In this document: positions 12,867-23,863 of the stretch, piece by piece
How the letters are laid out: every line of letters starts with the position of its first letter
Numbering within the stretch: position 1 is the stretch's first letter
Notes under the pieces: generated by a model
The model's input: only the letters and a program-made list of their open reading frames with translations
What the model was told of the DNA's origin: nothing
Database searches by the model: none
Made by a program: the position numbers and the translations under genes
NCBI GenBank assembly: GCA_037501455.1
Contig: CM074860.1
Location: 52,958,501-53,022,500, forward strand
DNA length: 64,000 nt
Reading direction: 5' to 3'
Origin: Lantana camara
Taxonomy: Eukaryota > Streptophyta > Magnoliopsida > Lamiales > Verbenaceae

Positions 12867-12902
<36 letters not shown>
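12867..12902. repeat. (TA)n microsatellite
   Basis: About 18 uninterrupted TA repeats inside solo LTR S. Confidence 0.95.
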
Positions 12903-12904
<2 letters not shown>

Positions 12905-14500
12905 CTTATAGTTTAATTAAATGAATTTAAATGATTTAATTTGAGGTTTTAAATTAAATATGGCTCTATGATTTTATATAAATTCTTATGTATGAAATGT
13001 AATTTTTTATGATTTAAATTATTTGTTATATTTTATGAATTTCGTTTATGAGTTTATTTGATACGGTTCGTACGAGTTTGAATTTAAATGACCTAAGTGA
13101 TCCATTTTGCATTTCATTTGCATCCTTTGCACTCATGAGCATTGCCGGGCGTCTAATTGGTACATTATTGAGTCTAAGTCTCGGGTCTTCTCTTCTTTTG
13201 TTTCAAAGCCTCCTCCGCAAGTTCGTGAGCCCGAGGTTTAAGTGCTCGTTCGCCCGTTTGCCTTCCTATCCTACTTCTTTTGTAAAGGTGAGGTTAGGAT
13301 CCTTTATATTAGATAAGCGACCTAAGACCTATTACGTGTTGTTTTCTTACCCCGTATCCGAATATATATCTTGTATATATATATTAAATACGAGTGCTTA
13401 AGCTATGTTATGATTTTGTGAAATAAGCTTTACGTTTTCGAAATGGGTATAAGTATTGGCATAAGTAAGCTATGTTTTGAAATTCGTTATTCGTATATGT
13501 TATGTTTGAGCGAGTTATGCCCTGAAAGATAGGAGTTTGGTTTGATTTGGTTTGTTGGGCCCCGGAGACGTGGGTAAGGGAGACCCGGGACGACCACGTG
13601 GTCGCCGGTTATGACCCCTGTACACGTTCTTATTTGAGATATTCACGTGCGACCTATGGAGGTTGGGAAGGCGTGGTATCTTGAGCCCTCGGTGGATAAC
13701 CGGGGAAGGCATATCGTGGTTTAGCTACCCCGTATGTGTTTGGTAGTGTAGGTGTTAGGGTTTGATTCCCGATGCACCTTGGATGTGGGGTGGATGTGAT
13801 TTGAATTCGATTTTATGTTATGTTTGATGGAGTAAGGGATAGTCCGTTCTCGCCGGACTTATGTTTTATGTTATGTTCGATAGATTATGGCTCGAGATAC
13901 GTTTTCCTTTATATTAAATGTTATCTTTGTAAAATGATTTGGTATGTAAAACCCTAGCCTCGATTCATGACTATCACCTTTGTAATATGCTCTGCTCTAT
14001 ATATATTTAGGTGTGGGTGTGCGTTTAGCCCCCTCACTCAGTCGAGTTTTGACGGACCCCTCTCTTTTCCCACCTTCAGTGCAGGTTGTTTCGAGCTAGG
14101 CGGGGAAGTGCGAGTCTTGGTCTTGTACTTGTGTGTCTAGGTCGAGTTGCATTCATACTTCTTGCTTTTTGGATACTCTTATTAGGTATTTGATGTTAGA
14201 ATTGTATTTTTGAAGAATTATGGGCTTTTGATGTATATACTCGATCTTTTGGGCCGTGAGGCCATTGTATAGGATGTAAATGTTAGTTATAGAGCTCTTT
14301 TATATCCTTATGTTGTTACTTCCGCATTTATATGTTTGTTTTGCGCGCTCTGTCCGAGTTTTAGCCCCGTTTAGCTTATGGAGTGAGTGTTGGTTCCGTT
14401 CGCTTAGACTTGGACTCATGTACGGAAATCCATTTCATATGTGGGTTCGGTTTTAGGTGCGGGGGATGTGGTGGCCCACCGCTCCGGGCGTCACAAGAGA

Positions 14501-14717
14501 AAAGGTTGTGGGAGGAAGACTGGGGGGTCTTTGAAGGCTTGAACACATCGGGGATTTCAATGCATGACACTAGGGGTAGAGGAATCTCCAACAACGAATG
14601 AAGTGTTGAATCAGATCACTACAATGGCAGATTCCCAAACAACGATGAACGGTATATCAAGCATCCTTGGCGTATGCATACATGCAACTTTAATTCGAAT
14701 AATTTCATGATGGTAAG
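14501..14717 (+). mobile_element. Element B interior, middle part
   Basis: About 217 bp of B interior between solo LTR S and element A2. No ORF is supported. Positions 14713-14717 (GTAAG) are the probable left target duplication of A2. Confidence 0.6.
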
Positions 14718-15935
14718 TGTAACGCCCCGACTTTTCAAGTCGTTCAGGTATGAATTAGGTGATAATTACGTGCGCATTTAATTTATTTTAATTACGTTAT
14801 TAATTATTTATTTTATATTATATGAAATTATGAAATAATTGAATTATTTGAAAATGTTTGAATTTGAATTTATATGAATTTTGAACGATTTGCTTTTGTA
14901 TGAATTGTTTGCTTACCGTTTCTACATGAAATGAATTCGGAATTTTGTGAAAATTTAATATGTTGGACTTATATGTGTTATGAATATGGATATATGTTCG
15001 TTTCATGTTTTCGGGTTCATTTTCATGAGTTATGAATTTATTTTGATTTTTGAATCCAAAACGGGGGCTAACGAGCAATTAGCGCACCATTGGTTCCTTA
15101 TTTGATATCTTGAGCTAGGAAACTCGGATTCGAGTTTCGTCAATTTCGTTGAACTCTTATCGAAAATTTGAGTTTAATGAACTTAGCCTTATACTTTTCC
15201 AAAATTATTTGAACCTCCGAAATTCAACCGAAACACGCAACGGACGCCTAAACTGCCACGTTTTACTAAATAAGCCATAACTTATTCAAACCTTGACCAA
15301 ATTAACCATGGTTTGATTCCTTGGAACCCTAACTCAACCCTCTAACCAGCCTTAACAACCCCAAACCGAGATAACCCCTTCACTTGGAGAAAATCAGCCA
15401 AACTTCCCCTGCTTTCCAGTTTTCCCGTAGCTCAAGCCAATCCTTAGAGATTCAAGCTCAAATCTCTTCCAAACCTCCATTAATCCACAAGGTAAGCTTA
15501 GGATTGTATTATAAATTCATTATGAGTCATTTTGATCCATTCTTCCCCAATTTTGAGCATGTTTTCATGGAGTTTGGAGAAGATGTTGAATAGTTAGATT
15601 TCTTGCTCTTTTGTTGAATTAACTTGATTTCTTTGAGTTTTCTTTGTGATTCTTGAGTAATAAATGATCTTTATGCATGCAATTATGTTACTTTGGACTT
15701 AGTTTGCTTGGTTGTTGGAGACTTCATGACTTGCCATTAATGATGATTGAAGTTTATGATTGAATTCTTGAATGCATTCCTTGGAGTCTTGAAGTTTAAT
15801 TGTGTTAAGGCATGTATAGGTGAATTTATGACTTGAATTTGTATGCTTTTGGGTTAAGATGTGAGTTGGTTTGTGCCTTGTAGCTTCCATTTCGTTTTTT
15901 TGCCCTTTTGCAGTGTTTTTTTTAGCTACTGAGTC

Positions 15936-16057
15936 AAATCCACGGGGGTGGATTTTTCCCTTTGGAAAAATCCGCGGGGGTGGATTTGAGTCAGTAGGTC
16001 TGGACCAAATCCATGGGGGTGGATTTTTCCCTTTGAGAAAATCCATGGTGGTGGATT
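15936..16057. repeat. Palindrome cluster in A2 5' LTR
   Basis: Four near-identical hairpins. The first is AAATCCACGGGGGTGGATTT at 15936-15955, with 8-bp arms and a GGGG loop; the others are at 15968-15987, 16007-16026 and 16039-16057, separated by stretches such as TTCCCTTTGG. Confidence 0.92.
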
Positions 16058-16843
16058 CCGGCCAGTTTTTTTTTTATTGCTCCGGTTTCGTTTTTCTTGT
16101 TTTTCTTCGCTTGTTTTATATTCCTCCACCTCTTTTATGACTTCTATGTTATGCTAACATGTATTATCTTGAGTGTTATGAAATTTTATGATTTTTCGTG
16201 GAATATTTTACGAGTTATGCTTCAATGTGTCTTCTTTGCTCCTAATGTGCGCATGCATGGACTTTGCTCTTAAGTTTGAACCCTAATTGCTATTTATTCC
16301 TTATTTAATGACTTGTATGATACGTATACATGTTATACTACCTGTTATGATCGTTATTTGAATTTCTTGGACTAATTTAGTATGATTTATGGAGATGTTG
16401 AACTTTAACAAATTTGAACGCTTCATGGAAGAATAGAATGAATGTTTATATGTCTTTAGGACATTAATAGTGCACATGAACGTGTTCAGTACCTAATATA
16501 CTCTTTTAAGCATTCATATCATAATCATTTCATTGCCGAGTGTCTTATTTGGTCATTTTGAGTCTCACTTCACCTTTCTTGCACAGATTTTGATCCCGTT
16601 GGAGACGTGGCCGGTCCGTGAGGCTTTTGTGTCTTATTTTGTCGTGTCAAGGTGGGTTTCTCTTCTATGTAGATATATGACCCTATATATACCTTAAATG
16701 TGAAAGTTGTCGACCAAAATTAATATATATATATAGAGAGTCATTTTAAAGAGTAAATGTTTTCAATGTAAAGCCTTGTTTTATGAATCCTACCTAATGT
16801 TTTGGCGAGAAATGATCGAATGCACGAATGGGGCCCAGGGACT

Positions 16844-16944
16844 TAGTGTGAGTGGCTATCCGGGGAGGCACGGGCCGACGGTGATCCCTCACACTAGTTC
16901 CACCAATGAACGGCGTAACCGGACCTCGTTAGGAGTTAGCGAGG
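16844..16944 (+). other. Conserved two-stem RNA-like module in A2 5' LTR
   Basis: Stem 1: TAGTGTGAG (16844-16852) with CTCACACTA (16888-16896), nine pairs. Stem 2: CCTCGTTA (16924-16931), loop GGAGT, TAGCGAGG (16937-16944), eight pairs with one U:G. Confidence 0.62.
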
Positions 16945-17778
16945 AATGGACGCTGAGCGCCATCTGGGGAGTCATGTAACCCCTTTTGGTCAATGAATGG
17001 GTGGTCGGGCCTTGCAAACCCGCCACCAACCCGGAGGAAGAAGGTGTAAATGTTATTGAATGTGCACGAAAGAATGTTATGCATGAAAAGAAAGAATGAA
17101 TGAATGTTTAAATGAATTACACAAGGTGTTATTTGGAGATAATGCACGCCCACGCGCCGGGCCAATAATGACCTAATGTAAATGAATCGTTATAATCCCT
17201 TTTGATGATCTCTATTTCACCCACTTGGAAAATTCTTTAAAAACCTCACTCGGGATTATAGCTTGCATGTGAATGTTTAAATATCATCGTATATTATATT
17301 TATGCCCTGTTTTTATACCCACCAGTCCCTTTTGGACTGAACCCGTTTGGTTTTCAGTTGTTTTATGCAGGTGTCAGGGAGCTAGGCGGGAATTCGAGTC
17401 ATAGGTCTTGCATTCGTATCTAGCTCTTGTATTTTGGTCTTACACTTGCATACACTATTTATGATTATTGTATATGAATATTGTTATGGAGCGTACTTGT
17501 TTTGGGCCGTGACTGCATGTGAATGGTGTATATGATCTATTTTTGGAGCTTTGATGCTCATGGTATATATATATATATGATGTATGTTCATTTATTGTTT
17601 CCGCTTTAGTGTTCAATTCTGATTCTGATGGTTTAAGGGTTAGTCCCGCCTAGCATAGAGTGTGTGTATGTCCCCATTCGCCGTGATTTAGCTCGGGTAT
17701 GGAGTGTCCGTTTCATATTCGGGTTGAGTCTCGGTGCGGGGGATGTGGTACCTTGCGCTCGGGTGCTACATCCTTAAG

Positions 17779-17790
17779 TGGTATCAGAGC
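17779..17790 (+). other. Primer binding site, initiator-Met tRNA (A2)
   Basis: TGGTATCAGAGC, 8 nt (TCCTTAAG) after the 5' LTR. Confidence 0.95.
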
Positions 17791-17983
17791 TTCGGGTTGC
17801 AAAACCCGGGCTTTCGTGTCGTGTGGGTCAGTGTAGGTCGTTCGGCTTAGGAACTAATTGACAATGTGTTGCATATGCATCTTTTTTGTGCTTAATTGAT
17901 TTAAATTTCAAATTTTGATGGAATTGACTGCATTATCATGCATAAACTAAACCTAGCACGCATTTTCAGTGTTTATTGACAGG

Positions 17984-19500
17984 ATGCCTCCACGTAGACA
18001 TCGTGATAGATCTCCAGGACGACGTCATCATCGTGATCGTACTCCTACACCTCCACCTCCACAACCACCGCCGGCAGAGGCCTTTGTTAACTCGGTTATC
18101 AATATCATAGATCAAAGGCTGCGAGATTATGTACCACCGGCACCTCCAGCACCACCTGCACCTGCCGTACCACCCGAGGTACCAATTTCAGTTATACTTA
18201 GGGAGTTTCAGAACCAAAGACCTCCTAAGTTTTTCAAGGGAAATGATATACAAGCGGAAATGTGGCTGAAGGAAGTCGAGAGGATATGGGAGCTCATTCC
18301 ATGTGAGTCCCGAGAGAAGGCTCGATGCACCATCACTTTGATACAAGGGGAAACCTACTCTTGGTGGGAAAGCACACGGATAGTCTTGGAAGTAGCTGGA
18401 GAAGAGATTAATTGGGAAGTTTTTACAAGAGAATTCAAGAATAAATTTATCCCTCCCTCATCTCGTACTCGAAGGCTTAGAGAATTCACCGAATTGAAGC
18501 AAGGATCGAGGTCTGTGGCCGAGTATATTTAAGAGTATGAGAGGTTATCCCGCTCTGCACCAAATATAGCAGGCGATGACTTTCATAAGGCTATGCAGTT
18601 TATTCAGGGGCTTCGACCGGACATCCAGACAGCTCTAGAGGCAGTTAATACAAGCACTTGGGCGAAGGCTACTTCGAAAGCCTTAAAGGTTGAAGATTCT
18701 GTGAATGCTAGGAGGCCAATTTATCGCCAAGGACAAGGGTCGGGATCCGGGTCGGGATTTAACAAGGGAAAGAGGCCGATGAATGTACCAGCTCCACCAC
18801 AAAAAGGGTCTTTCAAGAAGCCGAGAATCGGAGGTCAGATTGCACCCGTTCCACAACCACCTCAGGCTCCACCGGCTCCTAAGGGATCTCGTAACGATCA
18901 GCCACCGTGTACTTATTGTGGATGGCCAACCCATTCTTATAACAATTGCCGAAAGAGGTTAAAGTTGTGTTTGATTTGCGGGAAAGCAGATCATATGGCT
19001 TTCGCATACCCGGATAAGATTCCAGGATATCAAGCTGGGGCTCAGAGACCGATGGTCCAGGCACGAGCTTATGCCCTTGAGGGCGAGGAGCAGAATGTCG
19101 AGGTTGATCCAAACGCCGTGGTGGAAGGTACCGTTTGCATTCATAACACGAGCATTCATACATTATTCGATCCGGGTGCCACGCATACTTTTATATCTTG
19201 TGATCTATGTGCCTCTCTATGCCTACCTGTTGCTTGTTCAAATTTCTGTTATGATGTGAGTTCGCCTCTTGGAGGTAGTTTGCAGACAGATCGGGTTGTC
19301 AGGGGTTGTTCAGTTTTGATAGAGGGGAAAGATTATCCGGCAAATGTCATTGTTATGCCTATGAAGAAGTATGGGGTAATATTCGGGATGGATTGGTTAT
19401 ACTGGCACCGGGCCGAAGTTGATTGTTTTAAGAAGAGCATAAAGTTGGGTGAAGAGTTGATTGGAGAAGTTGGGTCACAGAATGTACTCTCTTATCATTT
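17984..19500 (+). pseudogene. A2 gag and protease region, broken
   Basis: The start ATG 17984 follows TTATTGACAGG and gives MPPRRHRDRSPG. The Gag domain lies at about 18220-18690. The first zinc knuckle, starting at 18908, is CX2CX4HX4C. In the second, the final Cys is a Tyr (codon 19007-19009), whereas element A keeps Cys, so this knuckle should not bind zinc. The protease site reads DPGATHTFIS with its Asp codon at 19169-19171. A TAA at 18530-18532 interrupts Gag, and the same frame then continues. A 1-bp deletion near 19486, judged against element A, shifts the frame just before the MEARKLVK motif. Gag would package the RNA and the protease would process the polyprotein; neither can be made whole from this copy. 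Confidence 0.92.
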
Positions 19501-20415
19501 ATGGAAGCTCGCAAGTTGGTAAAGGATAGAGCCACAGGATTTATTGCCTACCTCCTTAATAAACCAAAGGATCAATCAAGTTTTGAGGAGACGGCCATGG
19601 TAAAGGAATATCCCGACGTATTTCCAGAAAATTTAGGTTCTCTACCACTGGATCGGGAGATCGAATTTGTTATTGATTTATATCCGGGATCAGAACCTTA
19701 CTCCAAGACTCCTTATAGAATGGCTCCGGCTGAGTTGAAAGAGTTGAAAATTCAACTCGAGGAATTACTCAAGATTGGATATATTCGACCGAGTTCATCT
19801 CCGTGGGGTGCTCCGGTTCTCTTTGTTAAGAAGAAAGATGGAACGTTGAGAATGTGTATAGATTACCGGGAGCTTAATCGGATGACTATCAAGAATAAGT
19901 ACCCGTTGCCCCACATCGAGGATCTATTTGATATGCTGCAAGGTTCGGGGGTCTATTCGAAATTGGATCTAAGGCAAGGTTACTACCAGTTGAAAATCCG
20001 GGAAGAGGATATACCAAAGACAGGATTTAATACCCGGTATGGACATTACGAGTTCGTAGTAATGCCTTTTGGTTTGATTAATGCCCCTGCAGCATTTATG
20101 GATATGATGCATCGGATTTTTCGGCCTTATTTGGATAAATTCGTGGTAATTTTTGTAGATGACATTCTTGTGTATTCTAAGACTCCGGAAGATCATGCTA
20201 CGCATCTCAGATTGGTATTGGAAACTTTAAGAGAGCACTGGTTATATGCGAAGTTTAGTAAGTGTGAGTTTTGGATCGACCGGGTTGCTTTTCTAGGCCA
20301 TATCGTCTCAAGTAAGGGTTTGGAAGTAGATCCTTCAAAAATCGAGACGGTTATTCAGTGGCAGAGTCCGAAGAATGCTTCCGAGGTCAGGAGTTTCTTG
20401 GGTTTGGCAGGGTAA
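19501..20415 (+). pseudogene. A2 reverse transcriptase segment
   Basis: The frame restarts at MEARKLVK and runs through the RT fingers and palm: [42 protein letters not shown] and the catalytic FVDD (20152-20163). Both active-site aspartates are present. It ends at a premature TAA (20413-20415) in the SFLGLAG motif at the start of the RT-RNase H connection. The frame is open again straight afterwards. RT would copy the element RNA from the tRNA primer at 17779. Confidence 0.92.
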
Positions 20416-22491
20416 TACCGAAGGTTTGTGAAAGATTTCTTTAAGATCGCCGCCCCTTTAACACGGTTGACTAAGAAGGAAGTTAAGTTCGAGTGGGACA
20501 AGGCATGTGAGACGAGTTTCCAACTCTTAAAGGAAAAGTTAACCACTGCACCGGTATTAGCACTTCCCGAGGGCACTGAAGGATACATGGTTTATACGGA
20601 CGCCTTGAAAGAAGGGTTGGGATGTGTTTTGATGCAGAAGGGTAAAGTGATAGCTTATGCCTCGAGGAAATTGAAGGATCATGAACAGAATTACCCCACT
20701 CACGATCTCGAACTAGCAGCAGTGATCTTTCCTTTGGGAAAGGGGAGACACTACTTATATGGAATTTCTTTTGAGATCTTTTCCGACCACAAGAGCCTCC
20801 AGTATTTGTTTTCTCAAAAGGAGTTGAACAAGAGACAGAGGCGTTGGATGGAGACTTTGGCGGATTCTGAGTGTACAATTCGATACCATCCAGGAAAGGC
20901 CAATGTGGTTGCAGATGCGCTTAGTAGAAAGGCCAACGTGTCTAGTGTAAAAGTGGAACCTATGGATGAAACTGAGTCTTTCAAGCTGAGAGCTAGTATT
21001 TGGAATATTACAGTTCAGCCTGATCTTCAGCAGAGATTGTTCGAAGCTCAAAGAGTGGATTTCGAGGTTCAGAAATTAGTGCAGAAAGCTAGAATTGATC
21101 CAGAGAGTCCGTTTGGGTTCGATGACACCGGGCTTCTAATGTTTAAAATAAGAATTGTGGTTCTGGAAGAGTTCAAACGTTTGATATTAGAAGAAGCTCA
21201 TCGTTCAGGGTATTCGATACATCCCGGGGGAAACAAGATGTATAAGGACTTAAAGAAATTTTATTGGTGGAATGGACTTAAACGGGATGTGATCACCTTC
21301 GTAAAACATTGCATGACTTGTCAGGTTGTGAAAGCAGAGCATCAGAAGCCATCGGGGCTACTTCAACCGTTACCTATCCCAGAATGGAAATGGCAACAAG
21401 TGGCAATGGATTTCGTTTTCGGTCTTCCACGAGTGAAAGGTGTTTTAGATGGGATTTGGGTGATTGTGGATCGATTGACAAAATCGGTACATTTTCTGGC
21501 TATCCGGATGTCGGATAAGGTGAATAAATTAGCTAAGAAGTATGTTGATGAAATTGTCCGACTTCATGGTGTGCCGGTTAGCATTGTATTAGATCGAGAT
21601 CCGAGGTTTACTTCTAGATTTTGGCAAGAATTGCAAAGGAATCTGGGCACAAGGCTTCAATTCAGCACAACTTTCTATCCTCAGACGGACGGGCAATCAG
21701 AGAGATTAATTAAATATTTGGAGGATATGTTGAGAGCATGTGCATTGGATTTTTCGAGTTCGTGGAACGAGCAATTACCTTTGATTGAATTTGCCTATAA
21801 TAACAGCTTTCAAGCATCGATAGAAATGGCTCCATATGAGGCTCTCTACGGACGGAAATGCAGGTCACCGTTGTTCTTTGATTTGGAAGAATGGAATTGG
21901 ACCAAGCAAGAAGGTGTGAAACAAGGGGAGAATAAGGAAAACCCCTCTAAGGCCGTGCAAGAGGCAATTGATAAGGTCTAAATAATTAGACAACGGATGA
22001 AAGCAGCCCAGGATCGACAGAAAAGCTATGCCGATCACCGAAGGAAAGATCTTAAGTTTGAGGTTGGTGATAGGGTATTCTTGAGAGCCTCGCCAGGAAA
22101 GGGATTCTCAAGGATTGGAAGAGGAGGGAAATTGAATCCTCGGTACTTGGGACCGTATGAGATTCTTGAGAAAATTGGAGATACGGCCTACCGTTTAGAT
22201 CTACCTCCGAGCTTGACCGGAATTCACAACGTATTTCATGTTTCTCAGCTTCGGAAGTATTATCCGGATGACTCTCAGATCCTACCCGTTGAAGAAGTGG
22301 AACTTGAGCCTAACCTCACCTTCGTTCAGAAACCGGTTAGAATTTTGGATAGGAAATTGCAAGAATTAAGAAACCGGCAAATCCCACTAGTTAAAGTCTT
22401 ATGGAGAAATGATAAAACGAATGAGGCTATGTGGGAGACGGAGGATAAGATGAAAAGATTCCATCCTGAGTTGTTTCCGGACAATCAGTGA
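20416..22491 (+). pseudogene. A2 RNase H and integrase segment, broken
   Basis: Continues the RT frame. RNase H (about 20590-20930) has a TDAL motif where TDAS is usual, then DLELAA, SDHKSL and VADALSRK, so the four acidic positions are present. Integrase has the HHCC zinc region (HPGG near 21222, CMTCQ near 21312), the core with MDF, LDRD and GQSER acidic residues, then GPY/F (LGPYEIL, about 22150) and a chromodomain-like end (IPLVKVLW to HPELF). A TAA at 21979-21981 breaks the integrase C-terminal part. The final stop, 22489-22491, overlaps an AGGA-loop hairpin and lies 32 bp before the 3' LTR. Integrase would insert the DNA copy, and the tail may direct it to particular chromatin. Confidence 0.92.
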
Positions 22492-22507
22492 ATCCGAGGA
22501 CGGATTC
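22490..22507 (+). other. AGGA-loop hairpin before PPT (A2)
   Basis: GAATCCG and CGGATTC arms (7 bp) around AGGA, just upstream of the purine tract. The same loop with different arms occurs in B, C and K. Confidence 0.65.
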
Positions 22508-22508
22508 T

Positions 22509-22523
22509 CCTAAGGGGGGAGAT
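22509..22523 (+). other. Polypurine tract (A2)
   Basis: CCTAAGGGGGGAGAT directly abuts the TGTAAC start of the 3' LTR. It would prime plus-strand DNA synthesis. Confidence 0.9.
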
Positions 22524-23741
22524 TGTAACGCCCCGACTTTTCAAGTCGTTCAGGTATGAATTATGTGATAATTACGTGCGCATTTAATTTATTTTAATTA
22601 CGTTATTAATTATTTATTGTATATTATATGAAATTATGAAATAATTGAATTATTTGAAAATGTTTGAATTTGAATTTATATGAATTTTGAACGATTTGCT
22701 CTTGTATGAATTGTTTGCTTACCGTTTCTACATGAAATGAATTCGGAATTTTGTGAAAATTTAATATGTTGGACTTATATGTGTTATGAATATGGATATA
22801 TGTTCGTTTCATGTTTTCGGGTTCATTTTCATGAGTTATGAATTTATTTTGATTTTTGAATCCAAAACGGGGGCTAATGAGCAATTAGCGCACCATTGGT
22901 TCCTTATTTGATATCTTGAGCTAGGAAACTCGGATTCGAGTTTCGTCAACTTCTTTGAACTCCTATCGAAAATTTGAGTTTAATGAACTTAGCCTTATAC
23001 TTTTCCAAAATTATTTGAACCTCCGAAATTCAACCGAAACACGCAACGGACGCCTAAACTGCCACGTTTTACTAAATAAGCCATAACTTATTCAAACCTT
23101 GACCAAATTAACCATGGTTTGATTCCTTGGAACCCTAACTCAACCCTCTAACCAGCCTTAACCACCCCAAACCGAGATAACCCCTTCACTTGGAGAAAAT
23201 CAGCCAAACTTCCCCTGCTTTCCAGTTTTCCCGTAGCTCAAGCCAATCCTTGCAGATTCAAGCTCAAATCTCTTCCAAACCTCCATTAATCCACAAGGTA
23301 AGCTTAGGATTGTATTATACATTCATTATGAGTCATTTTGATCCATTCTTCCCCAATTTTGAGCATGTTTTCATGGAGTTTGGAGAAGATGTTGAATAGT
23401 TAGGTTTCTTGCTCTTTTGTTGAATTAACTTGATTTCTTTGAGTTTTCTTTGTGATTCTTGAGTAATAAATGATCTTTATGCATGCAATTATGTTACTTT
23501 GGACTTAGTTTGCTTGGTTGTTGGAGACTTCATGACTTGCCATTAATGATGATTGAAGTTTATGATTGAATTCTTGAATGCATTCCTTGGATTCTTGAAG
23601 TTTAACTATGTTAAGGCATGTATAGGTGAATTTATGACTTGAATTTGTATGCTTTTGGGTTAAGATGTGAGTTGGTTTGTGCCTTGTAGCTTCCATTTCG
23701 TTTTTTTGCCCTTTTGCAGTGTTTTTTTTAGTTACTGAGTC

Positions 23742-23863
23742 AAATCCACGGGGGTGGATTTTTCCCTTTGGAAAAATCCGCGGGGGTGGATTTGAGTCAG
23801 TAGGTCTGGACCAAATCCATGGGGGTCGATTTTTCCCTTTGGAAAAATCCATGGGGGTGGATT
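23742..23863. repeat. Palindrome cluster in A2 3' LTR
   Basis: Same four hairpins as the 5' LTR. The third arm is changed (GGGGGTCGATTT), while the fourth is a better palindrome here than in the 5' LTR. Confidence 0.9.

Larger units (their letters stand above)
11025..14495 (+). repeat. Solo LTR S (3471 bp) with perfect AGAGA duplication
   Basis: Begins TGTGACACCCCGACTTT and ends CTCCGGGCGTCACA. AGAGA occurs at both 11020-11024 and 14496-14500, a perfect 5-bp target duplication, and no interior is present, as expected from LTR-LTR recombination. It has the usual LTR landmarks: a splice-donor-like GTAAGC at 12072, a palindrome cluster near 12550, CCGTTCGCT at 14396-14404, and GTGCGGGGGATGTGGT near the end. 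Confidence 0.95.
14718..17770 (+). repeat. Element A2 5' LTR (3053 bp)
   Basis: TGTAACGCCCCGACTTTT start and CTCGGGTGCTACA end. It contains a splice-donor-like CACAAG|GTAAGC at 15492, a palindrome cluster at 15936-16057, and the two-stem module at 16844-16944. The CCGTTCGC box is altered to CCATTCGC near 17675, while the 3' LTR keeps the consensus. Confidence 0.95.
15492..17982 (+). other. Predicted leader intron of A2
   Basis: Donor CACAAG|GTAAGC at 15492 in the LTR and acceptor TTATTGACAG|G ending at 17982, one base before the gag ATG. Removing it would delete the PBS and the structured LTR module from the gag mRNA. Donor-like sites at comparable LTR positions occur in A, B, D, E, F and S. 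This is a prediction from motifs only. Confidence 0.45.

Noticed and set aside
15384..15593. 69-codon ORF repeated in both A2 LTRs (also 23190-23399)
   Set aside because: It crosses the predicted splice donor and has no similarity to known proteins; its duplication only reflects the LTR pair.
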